This document shows, one piece after another, positions 1 to 11,390 of a stretch of 64,000 bases of DNA (the first letter of the stretch is position 1; each line of letters starts with the position of its first letter). A program made the position numbers and the translations under genes. Below the pieces are notes generated by a model that saw only the letters and a program-made list of their open reading frames with translations, made no database searches and was not told the DNA's origin. Source of the DNA: Aricia agestis. Its lineage: Eukaryota; Arthropoda; Insecta; Lepidoptera; Lycaenidae. The stretch is taken from NCBI RefSeq assembly GCF_905147365.1, contig NC_056421.1:13162001-13226000 (forward strand), written 5' to 3'.

Positions 1-83
1 TGTATTGTGATAGAGACAGATACAGTAAATCGAGGTTGCGTAGTCCTCTGATTCCTTCTTCAAAATAGAGCCTTATATCTAAT

Positions 84-413
84 TACTAGCTGTCCCGGCA
101 AGCGTTTCTTTGCCATATAAAGTATTGCGCCCTTATTATTTTATTGAAGTAACTAAATAAGTATGTCACCATGACAACGTCCATCGCTATCCCGTCGCAC
201 AAACAATGGTCGCCGTCAGTCTCGAGTTGTAATAATTTACTATAATTTATTCAACAAATACACTTATCAACATAAAAAGTACCCAGTAGCCGATTCTCAG
301 ACCCACTGAATATGCATATAAAATTTGGTTAAAATCAGCAAAGCCGTTTCGGAGGAGTACGCGGCCTAACATTGTGACACGAGAATTTTATATATAATAT
401 AAGATAATTTTTT
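84..413 (+). mobile_element. LINE/SINE 3' end, CTAGCTGTCCCGGC family, copy 1
   Basis: Runs from TACTAGCTGTCCCGGC through GCCGTTTCGGAGGAGTACG and ACATTGTGACACGAG to a TATATA tail. Further copies lie at 12089-12412 (+) and 23085-23410 (-), and a fragment at 26187-26258. A 3' TA-rich tail is typical of RTE-type retroelements; the clade is an inference. Confidence 0.65.
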
Positions 414-589
414 GCGATTTTTGAAGGGTCATATTTTTTATTTATTAGTAAATTTAGAAAAAATCGAACGTAGGAGCATAGATTTAACAGATCCCAATAT
501 TGTATAAAAAATCATTTGTCTAGACGCATTGTCCAGGGAGTAAATTGGGGAATACGTTTGTATAGAAAAACAGTGTTAGCTTTTCCTCC

Positions 590-670
590 TAAGTACCGGG
601 AAAATGTACGGTTCCGGCGCGATAAACCAATTTTGCGCAACGGCGTTGCGGGCGTCGTATAGTAGAGTAA
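590..670 (+). repeat. Fragment, TAATATTATAAATGCGAAAG family
   Basis: ACCGGGAAAATGTACGGTTC, then GCGCGATAAA and GCGGGCGTCGTATAGTA, is the distal part of a family whose fuller copies are at 4376-4590 and 52485-52670. The family is common in Lepidoptera; its nature (SINE or RTE-type LINE end) is inferred. Confidence 0.5.
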
Positions 671-845
671 TACAGTTTATTCTAATCTGAAACTCGACTA
701 AATTCGTATTTGGGACCGGCACGGAAGTAGCGTACAGAATAAATCAAAATGACATACGAGCCACAGCATAAACTATTCGTGGCCAGCGAGTGTACCGCGG
801 AAATTGTCATGGCCTTCTTGATTAACTTTTGTTTTATACGGCCTT

Positions 846-1070
846 CAGGCTGCGTTTCCACCAGCGCTGAGCTAAGCTGCGATGCGATGAACGTGTTTTT
901 AAGAACCAATAGAAACGCTTCATTTGCGAGGATGAGCGGAGCGGAGATGTGTTTTTATGAACCAATAGAAAAGCTTCATTTGCCTGACCACGTTCAGTGC
1001 AACGATTTTGTTAGTTCTTGTAAAACACATTCCTCGCAACGCAGCTCATCTCCGGTGGAAACGAAGCCTA
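846..1070. mobile_element. MITE with long imperfect terminal inverted repeats
   Basis: Left end GGCTGCGTTTCCACC is the reverse complement, with one change, of the right end GGTGGAAACGAAGCC, and similarity continues inward about 50 bp on each side (GAGCT..GCGATGCG and CGCAACGCAGCTC). The middle holds two copies, 56 bp apart, of a stretch reading TTTTTAAGAACCAATAGAAA. The open frame across it is not a gene. Confidence 0.7.
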
Positions 1071-2201
1071 ACACTCGGGCCATGATGGACGATTACAGAT
1101 GAATACGTAGGTTTGTAGGTAGGAAGCCTTTAATAGGTTTAGAGTATGTGTATATGATTGCTCATGATCGACTTCGATTGTGCATACTGAATAGCTTCAC
1201 AATCATGGTGACAATTGTGGTTATCCCTCATAGCAAAACATGAAGAGTTTTCACTTTCAGCAACGATGGACAACAACAAACGTGTAGAGACCATGATCGC
1301 CTAAGATCGGCGTTGATTGTGCTAACATCCTGTCCGCCACAAACACACACACAGGCAGCTGCGGTGGCTATCATGGTGAGTGATTGCCCATCATGGTCAT
1401 GTGTAGAGAATCTTTAAAAATATGTTAAATGAATAAAGACATCTGATGGAAGTTGGAGCGACTACAGCTACAGACATTGCAGTGGCTACGTGTGTCACCA
1501 GAAGGATTTCAGATTCACTATCGTCAGACTTAGCCTGTATTCTTTCGAGCTGGGTTGCAAGGAATATTTAAAGTATCCATTAGAATCGCTTAGAGATTAG
1601 GCAAATAAAGCTTTTCTATTGATTCTCAAAACACATCGTGGAAACGCACCTTTAGAGCGATCACTTGTTTAAAATTGATCATTTATATCCTTCGACTATG
1701 TTAATATTTTTCAGAATTAACCTAGTGAATGGGTCTTCGGTATAATATAATATAGGAAACCATTAGAAAGTACCAATTCATTCGCAAATTACGATAGATC
1801 GAAACAATATGTTGCAAAATATGTAGAGCCGCCATTAAATATACAAGCTTCACTTTTTCTAATTCAAAACTTTTTCTTTAACACTTTTAGCACTTTTTCG
1901 TTAGCTTTAACACTAGTATAGCAAAATTCTGTTAAATATGCAAGTTAAAAGTAAATAATGCATTCTAGGTAGCTGTATTTAAAATTCCCCAGTCTGCAAG
2001 TTGATAACTTATAAGTATTAAAGTCTAGGATGAGCCGCCGACGAAAATCCTTAGCCGCTGCAGCGAGGTTCAATTTTCCCTAAGCCTCTTTCAATAAATA
2101 AAAGTAATGATACGAACATAACATTATTATTTCCTTTCGCGACTTCATCTCTCTTTAAGCTTTTACTTGAATCTAGCACAAAAACCTGAAAATGTGCTTC
2201 G
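1071..2201. other. No gene; degraded sequence
   Basis: AT-rich. CAATCATGGTGAC-type strings around 1160-1400 recur weakly at 46650-46700, suggesting an old repeat. Otherwise only the MITE fragment at 1600-1650 is recognised. Confidence 0.5.
1600..1650 (-). repeat. Fragment of the 846-1070 MITE family
   Basis: AGGCAAATAAAGCTTTTCTATTG followed by AAACACATC and GGAAACGCACC is the reverse complement of positions about 943-985 plus the terminus of the MITE at 846-1070. Only this part is recognisable. Confidence 0.5.
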
Positions 2202-2540
2202 TTTTTTTTTATGAAATAAGCAAACGAGCAAACGGGTCACCTGATGGAAAGCAACTTCCGTCGCCCATGGACACTCGCAGCATCAGAAGAGCTGCAGGTG
2301 CGTTGCCGGCCTTTAAAGAGGGAATAGGGTAACTACCGTCGCCCATGGACACTCGCAACATTAGAAGAGCTTGCAGGTTAGCCGGCCTTTTAGGAGGGAA
2401 TACGCTCTCTTCTTGAAAGTTTGCAGGTCGTATTGGTAGGGAAATACTGCTGGTGACAGTTCGTTCCAGAGTTTTACAGTACGCGGCAGAAAGTAACGCG
2501 AAAAACGCACGGTGGAAGACTGCCACTCATCAAGGTGATG
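2202..2540 (-). mobile_element. Non-LTR LINE 3' end with duplicated tail
   Basis: On the minus strand the sequence encodes FSRYFLPRTVKLWNELSPAV, then DLQTFKKRAYSLLKGR, the kind of C-terminus seen in insect non-LTR reverse transcriptase proteins. It ends in the tail ACCTGCAGCTCTTCTGATGC..CATGGGCGACGG..ATTTCAT(A)n. The last part of the tail is present twice in tandem (2210-2322 and 2323-2400). The same tail ends the SINE copies elsewhere in the window. Confidence 0.65.
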
Positions 2541-2916
2541 AGGAAGGAATACGCATCATCGCGGCGTGTGCGCTGCGCAGTCGCGTCGCTTTCAAATCGC
2601 TCGCTAATCGCCAGTGTGATAAGGCACTAAATGTTGTGTTATTTCTGTTTAAAAATTTTCAGGGTGTAAAATTTATTTCCAAAACACCGGATATTATACA
2701 GGTCCATCGTAACAACGCTTGCAGACATTTTCGTCCATGAGCTAAATGTAATTTATATCCTCATACGAAATACATCGCCTGTAAGACCTGTAATATCGAA
2801 CATTTTTATTTTAACAACGGTAGTGGACCGTATTGAAAATTTTACTACAACGTAACCAGATGTTGAAGAGTTATAAATATATGTCAACTTTTCACCAGCC
2901 TAAACAATTTGTTTAT

Positions 2917-3760
2917 ACAAGGTGTGACAAAATTAGGTGTTAATACTTAAGGGTGTGTATGTGTTCCTCATCCGGGGCTTAATAAAACTAAGTGATAATA
3001 GTTAAGCGTGTGTACGTATAAGAATACGTACATACACACCCTTAAGTATTATCACTTATTTTTATTACACCCTGTATGGAGTTCACTGTGAAAGTAGCGG
3101 CGCCAAAAGGGCATTTTTTGTGATTTGAATCCATGGGCAAGCGGCGCGACATGATTTTTTTCATACAAAAATGAAAAAAAAACTTAAGGCGAGAATAAAC
3201 CCCAATTTGTTATTCCGTGATTTCTGATTTACCTAGTTCCAATATAATAACGAAGTTTTAAAAAATATGAGGTATAAAGCACAATATTTAAAATACCTTA
3301 AACCATAAACATTTTAATAAAACTTAATACTTTGGCTGTAAGTAATTTACAAACTCACCTCCGATAAAAATCTATTTCATCGAAATATAAGTATTAACTA
3401 GGATAATTATACATTTTATTTGAATAAATTGTTAGTAAATCTATATTAAAAATTTTTTAACCGAACAATTTTGTTTCTTAATGTTTATTTCCAAAGATAT
3501 TTAAAAAAAAACATGAAAAATAGAGAAGATCCGCTCGAGTGACTACAGTTTTATGCTAAGCTAAAATGAATCTTATTGCGATGCGTATACGCTTGGTCTT
3601 TGGTTGTGTGCAAAGTTATCGGTTTGGATTGAGATTAATCCCCGCCTTAAGTACTCAGCGCTGCTACTTTCACAATGAACTAGGTATATAATATTATAGA
3701 GGTGTGTCCGTACACACCCTAAAGTAATATCACTTAGTTTTGTTACACCTTATACTACAA
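2917..3760. mobile_element. Composite foldback element, AGTTCACTGTGAAAGTAGCA family
   Basis: Two palindromic layers. GTGTGTACGT..ATACGTACATACACACCC with flanking AAGTGATAATA / TATTATCACTT forms an inner foldback at 2917-3075. Outside it GGAGTTCACTGTGAAAGTAG (3078) pairs with GCTACTTTCACAATGAACTA (3663), and ACACACCCTAAAGTAATATC closes the right side. Related copies lie at 35172-35460, 38005-38525 (split) and 44107-44330. Confidence 0.6.
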
Positions 3761-5747
3761 AAACACTTTTTATATTAAAAAGTAGTCTATGTTTTTATAC
3801 CGGCCTCTAACTATTTACCATAACAATTTTCATCCAAATCAATTTAGAAATTTGCGAGAAGTTACGAACATTTTATTATAATTTATAATAATTATCATTT
3901 CATTATCATTTAGAGATAACTCTATTGGGCGCAGAAAAGTCTGTAAAATAAGAAATAAAGAAGCTTCTGATTTCCTTATCACTATTGATTGACATCCATA
4001 TTGGAGTTTAAAATGCGTGGCCAGCCTATAAATTATAATAATTATAACATCACTCAATAGACTTTTACTTATTATAGTCACTAATAATTATATTATTATG
4101 ATGACCTCATTTTCAAATACTAAAAGGCCCAATATTTATGATATTTGCTGAAAGTAATATAGGAGATATTACAATATAGCATGAACGGACATCATAAGAC
4201 CCGCTATGTGGGACAGAAAACTTATATGCATATAAATAGTCGGCAGTCCTATATTACTGGATCTTGCTGAATACTAAGCATTTCTGTAGTAGCTAGCGTT
4301 TTTAAAGAAGGCTGGAATAGTATTTTATTAGTACGAAATTGCCTATTGGTGATAATATTATGTCAATAAATACATACTTACTAATATTATAAATGTGAAA
4401 GTGTGTTTGTCTGTCTGTCTTCATGTTTGTTTGTCTGTCTCTCTGTTACCTCTTCACGCCCAAATCACTGAACTGATATTGCTGAAATTTAATATGATGA
4501 TAGTTTGAATTCCGGAAAAAGACATAGGATACTTTTTATCTCGGAAAAAATTATAGTTCTTGGGTGATAAACGAGTTGCAGGCGTCATATAGTTACAAAT
4601 AATAATCGTATTAAAATGGATCCATCCAACTTTCGTACGGTAAAGCCAAAGGATAATTTTCTTCGAAGAGAAAAACTGAATTCATTTCATATGATCCATT
4701 CACGTGAAGGTCGTCGCACACAACCCTCGATTACATTTTAATATTATTCTACGGCGTGTGCTATTTAGTCCAAACGGAGACAATAAAGGTTATTCTTAAA
4801 GTAATTTTTCAATGTATGTTTTTAACAAATTATTTTGGGGGCTTTTACTGAAGATTATTTTTTCAATAACGTTGTTAATTGGTTGAAATTCAGACTTTAG
4901 AAGGCTAGCATTATGAATATTGATAAACACCTATCAAAAGACTTCACAAATTGGGTATTAGCGATTCAAGTCTACTTAGCTTATTAAATTGGCTGGTTAA
5001 ATTGACTGGATGGCATGTTCCACATTAAAAATATGTTAAAAAAAGCAGTAACTAGAAGAAGTAACATTAAGAATAGAATTTGGATCACTGCATTAAATAT
5101 AAGTAACAGATAACAGATTCAATCCTATTGAATGAAGTGAATAGAGGTACTCGTCGAATCCCGGAGAAAGTATTGTTAGGTACTTCGGGATTTTAGTGGT
5201 ATAATGTAAATAGTAGGATCTAAAATGTTGTGCATTACTTTTGGGTATTTCTCTCCAGCCATAAATTATATAATGTTTTACACATTGTAATATTATCTAA
5301 CTGCTAATCGTAGAAAGTAAAATAACACCTAAAATAGCTGCTTTTATCCATAAAATGTAAAAATTATGAAAAAATATCAAATTAATAAGTAACATTTTAA
5401 AGTGTTTTCAGACGAACATAAAATTTTTATCCTGTCTCAGAGTCAGTTAAAAATTAATCAAAATCTTTTCACTTCTACTTTCTAACTTATTATTATTTAA
5501 GATACATTGTAGTGAGTGTGCGACGACGTCACGCGGAAGTATAAGTATATTTGGCGAATTCGCGAGTTATTTAAATCCACACAATAAAGCGCCATAAATA
5601 TTAAGTTTATCTCGCCCAAGACACTCGCTGTATCAGAAAGGGCAAAGATTATATCTTCACTTCAGGAGGGCTATTAAGTGACATAGCAAGTCATTTTAAA
5701 GGCAATTAAATGCTAAGGTCCTATAAGAAATCGATGGGACAAAGGGC
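3761..5747. other. No gene; AT-rich with one repeat copy
   Basis: Apart from 4376-4590 I see nothing but AT-rich sequence and short ATAATTATAA runs. No splice-linked or long frames. Confidence 0.5.
4376..4590 (+). repeat. TAATATTATAAATGCGAAAG family, copy (+)
   Basis: Starts TAATATTATAAATGTGAAAG, has a CTGTCTGTC stretch, TTACCTCTTCACGCCC, a CATAGGATACTTTTTATC segment and ends GCGTCATATAGT. Other copies: 17037-17187 (-), 20211-21070 (+, interrupted), 24965-25172 (-), 36295-36505 (-), 41341-41460 (-), 52485-52670 (+), 53628-53735 (-), 57180-57265 (-), 62292-62460 (+), 62755-62845 (-). Confidence 0.6.
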
Positions 5748-5762
5748 CGTATTTTCCATACC

Positions 5763-6585
5763 TTTTTTTTTTTTTTTTTGATGCGCAGGGGAAACCCATC
5801 ATGGGTCCCCCGGGTTGGGTATGTGCCTCAGTTAAGCTGAAGCACCCCGGGGGTATGTGAGACTCTTACTCACTAAAACCACCTGCACATCTGACATCCT
5901 GACATCCCTCTGTATACGGCTGAAGGCAACCGCCTTCAGCCGTATACAGAGGGATGTCCTGGATCTCTCTAACACAGGACTCCCTCCACGACAGGCCGGT
6001 CTACCTCACAAGGGACCGGACTTCCACCAAGTTAGGGAACGCTTAGGCAAACTAAAGCGTTCCCCTCGGCGCCGGGACTAGCTAAGCCGGGCAGGTACCC
6101 ATCCTGACCCGGAGCCCCGTGGGACGGAAGTTATTGGAGGTTCGCATAGCGACGCCTCCGCACTCCCGTCCTACGCCGGCGGAGCGGAACGGAGGAAGGG
6201 TCATCCTCTCTATTCCGCTCCGCGGTCTCTTTCTGCGAGATGACATACTCGCAGAAAGAGACCGCCGCCTGCCAGGCCTCATCGCTCTCGAGCATGCAGC
6301 GCACCATGCTCGGGAGTGAGAGGTCCCCGCCTAGCACTGCCACAAGATCGTGGCGCTGCACGGCCCAGCGATCGCACACCTCGAGGGTGTGCTGGGCCGT
6401 GTCCTCCGCAGCGCCACAGTCGCGGCAGGCTGGCGTAGGTTCCCTCCTGGCGACCTTACAAAGGTACGCACCGAAACAACCGTGTCCGGTGAGCACCTGT
6501 GTAAGGCGGAAGGTGAGGGGTTTTCTCTTGCGACGCATCCACGCCGCAAGAACTGGACGCAGGGCCTCAGCAGTACGTTGACCGT
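5763..6585 (-). mobile_element. R1-clade LINE, 5'-truncated, with 15-bp target duplication
   Basis: The minus strand encodes the end of an R1-type ORF2 in frame from the insertion edge to about 6131: ..RKPLTFRLTQVLTGHGCFGA, then CRDCGAAEDTAQHTLEVC, a C-x2-C..H..C zinc-knuckle typical of R1-clade C-termini, and VISQKETAERNREDD. A T run at 5764-5779 is its A tail. CGTATTTTCCATACC stands at both edges (5748-5762 and 6586-6600), so this is an intact target-primed insertion of 823 bp. The 3' UTR holds a perfect 27-bp hairpin (5901-5958). Confidence 0.9.
5901..5958. repeat. Perfect 27-bp hairpin in the R1 3' UTR
   Basis: Arm 5901-5927 (GACATCCCTCTGTATACGGC then TGAAGGC) is fully complementary to 5932-5958, with loop AACC. 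No mismatch was seen. Confidence 0.9.
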
Positions 6586-6710
6586 CGTATTTTCCATACC
6601 TGACCTATAACATGATATCATGCACTCAGTCATAAAACATGAAGTCACAATGTGCAGACAGTAACAACTCCTAAGATTGCATAGTATTAGATTCCCTGTT
6701 AATTTTTATA

Positions 6711-6875
6711 AAAAAAAAAAAAAAAAAAAACAAAACAACGTTAACAATTTAGATCGCTTAAAGCGATAAGGCCGCCCTTGCCCACATTTTACTGTAAACA
6801 TGTTAAGTTAATCGAACTAGTCATACCTAGTACCAATTTGTGAGCAATAAAGACTTATTTATCTATCTATCTAAT
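6711..6875 (+). repeat. LINE 3' UTR fragment with (ATCT)n end
   Basis: A 20-A run is followed by GATCGCTTAAAGCGATAAGG, CCGCCCTTGCCCACATTTT, GAGCAATAAAGACTTATTTA and TCTATCTATCT. This looks like the end of a lepidopteran non-LTR element with its own AATAAA and a simple-repeat tail; the clade is not decided. Confidence 0.45.
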
Positions 6876-7516
6876 TTTGATTATAATAATACATAAGTAA
6901 ACTGTTTATTTCATAATAATTAGCCCATAGTAATTATAAAAATCCGAAAGTATTTCTGTCTATCTGCCTGCTTTTTACGTTTAAACCAACGGGCTACGAA
7001 GTAAAATTTAATCAATTTAAACCGCTTTTTATTGCACGCAATAACCCCCTTTGTAATGGGAGTGTGATATGTTTCGCTCAAGTTTTAAGATGTCTGATAT
7101 GCCCGCTGAGGTATAATTTGCTGCGAAAGCTGTTTAGATAACGTTATTATTGTTTTAGTATTGTTAACGAAGCATAAGGACGTACAATCAGAGAAATTGA
7201 TTCTGAAAATGACGTTAAAATAGGGGCGTGGAAACTGTCACTCCAAATGACATTCGTAGGGTGAGTTCTGAAATATAATCCAGTATATGAGCACTGGCGA
7301 ACACACTGGGTTTTATTTGAGAATCTAGGTTTCTAAACGAACGTGGATAACTGCAAAGCATGATTCGGTAATATCACTGTAATAACTAGGTAAATATTTA
7401 TATTATTGTATTAAATTTTGCATGCTTCTAAAGCAGAATGTTTGATACTGTATAACATAACTAAGATCTTTGTAAACAACATTCTTTGCAAATAAATGAT
7501 GATTATGATAATATGT

Positions 7517-7905
7517 AAACTTGGATATCATTGACAATCATGATTCAGTCATAAGCAAACGTGATTAACATAATTGACAAGGCATGATTCAGCCATATAC
7601 AAACTTGGATGACATTGAGAAGGCATGATTCAGCCATATACAAACGTGGATGACATTGACAAGGAATGGTTCGGCCATATGCAAACTTGGATGATATTTA
7701 TAAGGCACGATTCGGCCAAATGCAAACGTGGATGACATTGACAAAGCGTAATTCGGCCCTATTACGCATGCTTAGATAACATTGACAAGGCATGATTCAG
7801 CCTAATGACATTGACAAAGCATGATTCGGTCTTATGTAAACTTGGATGACATTTACAAGGCATTATTCGGCCATATGTAAACTTGATTGATATTGATAAT
7901 CATGA
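7517..7905 (+). repeat. Minisatellite, 41-bp period, about 9 units
   Basis: Units of the type GGATGACATTGACAAGGCAT plus GATTCGGCCATATGCAAACGT. GATTC or ATTCGG cores recur at 41-bp steps (7581, 7622, 7663, 7704, 7745), later at 45 and 29, then 41. Divergent copies mark it as old. Confidence 0.85.
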
Positions 7906-8451
7906 TAAATTAATAAACATACGTGATTGAAATAACTTAAAAACGGAACTAAGCATTTAATATTACGCTTAGCTAAGAACACTCCAGATCATATTAGACG
8001 CCGTTTTTCGACAGGGTTTAGGAACTATCGATAAATGAAAAAAGCAAAAAGGGCGTAAAATACTCCAATGAAGTGTGACGACAGACGATACGAATAAATA
8101 CCCAATCTGTTGAGAATATCGGCAACGCTGACATTTTCCGCGCGCGAAAGCCTTCGATTTCACCTCCAATATCTTTCGTCACCTTAAGTCCTTAATACTA
8201 ATGGAAATGGAATCGAGCGGCAAGGATTAAATCTCATAGGGTTTGTTATTCAATGATTTACTTATATTGTAAGAGGATAATATTATTATATTATTTTTTG
8301 TTGTAAAGGAATCCTCCCCTTGACACAAAGAAAAATATTTGTTTGTATTATAATATAATCGACAGCTTACATAAACGTTTAGGCATTAAATAAAGTAATG
8401 GCTTAATATTAAGCGACGGCCAGACATTCGTCATTTTAAAACAATAAATAA

Positions 8452-8720
8452 AATGAGAGGTGTCAAGGGATACCCGAATGGAACGAAGTTATTTCTTATG
8501 TTCAAGAAACCTGTATACATAATATTATACACTCAAAAACATTATTAAAAAAAGGCCATCAATTGGTGCACAGGATCAACTGCCCCTACCATGCAGGTAC
8601 TAATAAAAATTAAAAAAGTGTCGAGGTCAAATATCGTTCTGCCTCCTTTACGCCGAACGTGCGATAAGGAACTTCGTTCCAAAACTGAAAGTTTCCTGTA
8701 TATGACAACCATAGTGGTAA
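8452..8720 (+). repeat. TTGGAACGAAGTTCCTTAT family, copy 1
   Basis: From GAGGTGTCAAGGGATACCCG and GGAACGAAGTTATTTC to GCGATAAGGAACTTCGTTCC. Both ends carry GGAACGAAGT in opposite orientation. Relatives: 35566-35852 (-), 46308-46588 (-), 47743-47950 (-), 62490-62763 (+); end fragment 9860-9900. Confidence 0.6.
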
Positions 8721-9439
8721 GAACGACCGCTATGGGATTTCGGTCGCGGTTACTTTAGAGTTTAGAGTTTAGAAGGTAATTAGTTCTGAAGGTTAACCTT
8801 ACCTTCGATAAAGTGTAAAGCTAAGACTTTAAAAACATATTTTCTCTCTTCTTTTTCCTCTTTCACTGACGGACATTTTTGACAATTCCTTTCCACTGCT
8901 AACCATCCCTTAATTTAGTGTCAGGCAGTGGGAGACGAGATTCCTACAGTTATCCCGAAAAAAATAAGGTAAAAAGAGCTTCATACTTTATATTTATGAG
9001 GGTATCATAATTATTATACTATAGCTACTAAATTACTATTTTTGTCCCAACGGTAAATACTTGCACTCGTATCAAACTTCGTTTACCAAATTCCATGATA
9101 TAAGTTCGTCAATTGCCTATAATTCCTACATCCCAGTTAATATTTCGTTATGAGTTACGAACTTGGCTTCTAATTAATAGTTTGTCAGAGTTGTACCGTG
9201 TTAGAAACGCCTTGTGTTAATCATATTAAGGTTAACAAACTTGAAAACTAAGCGAGAATTCCGTGCCGCTTTGATTTGTCGTTAGAAATTATGTTACGGA
9301 ATTTACTCTGGTTGGTTAGGTTAGTACTGTTATTAATTATTCATGTAAAGTCTAAGGTTAAACTGTTATGGTTAAGATCTTTTCTTATTATTGATAAACT
9401 TTAAGTGCGTTCTGCGTAGATCGGAACACAAACTATCTC

Positions 9440-9606
9440 ATAAAACTCTCTCTCTCTCTCTCGTGTCACAACTCACAGTGTTTGTGCGCGAACTCCTCCG
9501 CCTCGTTCTTTAGACCTGAGAAAAGGGTTTTTAATTTTTATCTACTTTTTGTGTTGATACTAGAAATAATTTATATGGCAAAACAACGTTTTCCGGGTCA
9601 GCTAGT
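9440..9606 (-). repeat. CT microsatellite and retroelement end fragment
   Basis: CTCTCTCTCTCTCTCTC at about 9447-9463, then a decayed segment ending AACGTTTTCCGGGTCAGCTAGT, the reverse of the CTAGCTGTCCCGGC end. Confidence 0.45.
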
Positions 9607-10004
9607 TAATATTAATAATTGTTATTATTATTGATGAATCTTCGGGTAGTTTTAATTATCTTCAGCGAGTTTAACATCTGTCACCACACTCCACTCCCCA
9701 CCACACCCGGATGGAAAGAAGTTATAAAAAGAAAACAAAAAAGAGAGAGAGTGAAACAGGCGCTACCGCACGGCTTACAATTATAGCATTGTTGCTTTAG
9801 TTGCAATATACCGACACTTTTGTGTCATGTCGTTACAACTTCTTCCGTCTAGCCCCCTTTCGCAACGCGCGATAAGGAACTTTGTTCCAAAAAACTTCGA
9901 TCGCGTCGTAACAGAATCGTGCGCTATTAGGTTTGATAAAAGTTAAAAATAGTTTGATGTATGATATTCTGCAGTCTTACCCCCGAAACTGATGCGATTT
10001 TCAT

Positions 10005-10500
10005 TTACGAGTCTGATTAGTTTCAAATTGAGCTGCAGCACCACCGTACGCTAGTATAGTTGTTAGGAGTGGGAAAAGCCGTTGAGATCGAATTAGTTCC
10101 AAATTGAGCCGCAGCACGATCGTGCGCTAGCATAGATGTCAGGAGTGGGAAAAGCCGTTGAGATCGAATTAGTTCCAAATTGAGCCGCAGCAGGATCGTG
10201 CGCTAGCATAGATGTCAGGAGTGGGAAAAGCCGTTGAGATCGAATTAGTTCCAAATTGAGCCGCAGTACGATCGTGCGCTAGCATAGATGTCAGGAGTGG
10301 GAAGAGCCGTTGAGATCGAATCAGTTCCAAATTGAGCCACAGCACGATCGTGCGCTAGCATAGATGTCAGGAGTGGGAAAAGCCGTTGAGATCGAATTAG
10401 TTTAAAATTGAGCCGCAGCACGATTTTACGCTAGTATATAATATTATTAAGTATATCGGAAGTAGGAAAAAAGTTTGAGATCGAGCTGATTCCATTCTGA
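10005..10500 (+). repeat. Minisatellite, 76-bp period, about 6 units
   Basis: GTTGAGATCGAATTAGTTCC recurs at 10081, 10157, 10233, 10309 and 10385, exactly 76 bp apart. Inner units differ at only one to three bases; outer units are more divergent, the usual pattern of unequal exchange. Confidence 0.92.
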
Positions 10501-10831
10501 TATCCGTCGGGGGTAAGGCAGCTGTAATCAATTATCTTTTAGCAATTTACTATACCAAAATATATAAAAATAGTAGCAATTTTCTCGACAAGCACATCAC
10601 AGCACTAACTAGAGGCTGAAAATCACTGAGTTGTGAATTCGTCGAATTGGGCCACGTATCAACGTGCTCTGTAACTTGCTCCGCGTTTGTTTTATTTGCT
10701 CCTTTTGCTGGTGCCAGTTGCGATGTTTACTGAAACGTGACAAATTATGGAACTGTAATGGATTGAATATACGTAATGAATAATGTTGATAATGTAAATA
10801 ATAATAAAACATAATATATTTTATTTATTAC

Positions 10832-11390
10832 AACAGGCAAGACAAAGAAATAGACCAACGTGTTGAGAAGGCATGGAGAAGCTTTTGGTCAATGAAACAT
10901 CTGATGAAAGGGGACCTACCAATATGCCTAAAACTCGTGGACATATTGTGTATCTTGCCTATTCTGACCTACGGTGCCCAGTCCTGGTCTTTGACAGCTT
11001 CACAGAGGTCCCGACTCGGAGTTTGCCAACGAGCTATGGAACGCAGCATTCTAGGTATAAAAAGGATTGACCGCGTCCGGAATACCACCCTGCGTTCCCA
11101 AACGAAGCTCGTTGACGTAGGCAGAAAGGCAGCTAGCCTTAAGTGGCAGGGCACGTCTCCCGTATGCACCCGGACAGGTGGGCGCGTTTAGTTTCGGAAT
11201 GGCTACCGACTGGTCGGCGTAACAGAGGCCGACCCAAGAAAAAGTGGCGCGACGAACTAGATGCGTTTGATAAAGAGTGGCCAACAACATCACAGGATCG
11301 TGAACTTTGGAAAGAGAGAGGGAAGGCCTTTGCCCAGCAGTGGGACACAGTAGGATGATAATAATAATAAATAATTTTATTTATGAGAAC
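10832..11390 (+). mobile_element. RTE-clade LINE, 3' fragment with frameshift
   Basis: Encodes the C-terminal part of an RTE-type endonuclease/reverse transcriptase: KAWRSFWSMKHLMKG, ILPILTYGAQSWSLT, CQRAMERSILGIKR, RNTTLRSQTK, then after a frameshift near 11143 GHVSRMHPDRWARL, GRRNRGRPKKKWRDELDAFD and KAFAQQWDTVG-stop (11356-11358). The tail is (GATAAT)n-like with no long A run, as RTE elements have. It is 5'-truncated and dead. Confidence 0.85.

Noticed and set aside
749..1102. 117-residue open frame
   Set aside because: Covered mostly by a MITE with inverted ends; no protein-like motif and no splice partner.
6119..6610. Plus-strand open frames over the R1 insertion
   Set aside because: The minus frame matches R1 C-termini; these are its shadows in GC-richer DNA.
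7517..7905. CRISPR-like array
   Set aside because: Units are contiguous and diverged with no spacers; a minisatellite in an animal genome.
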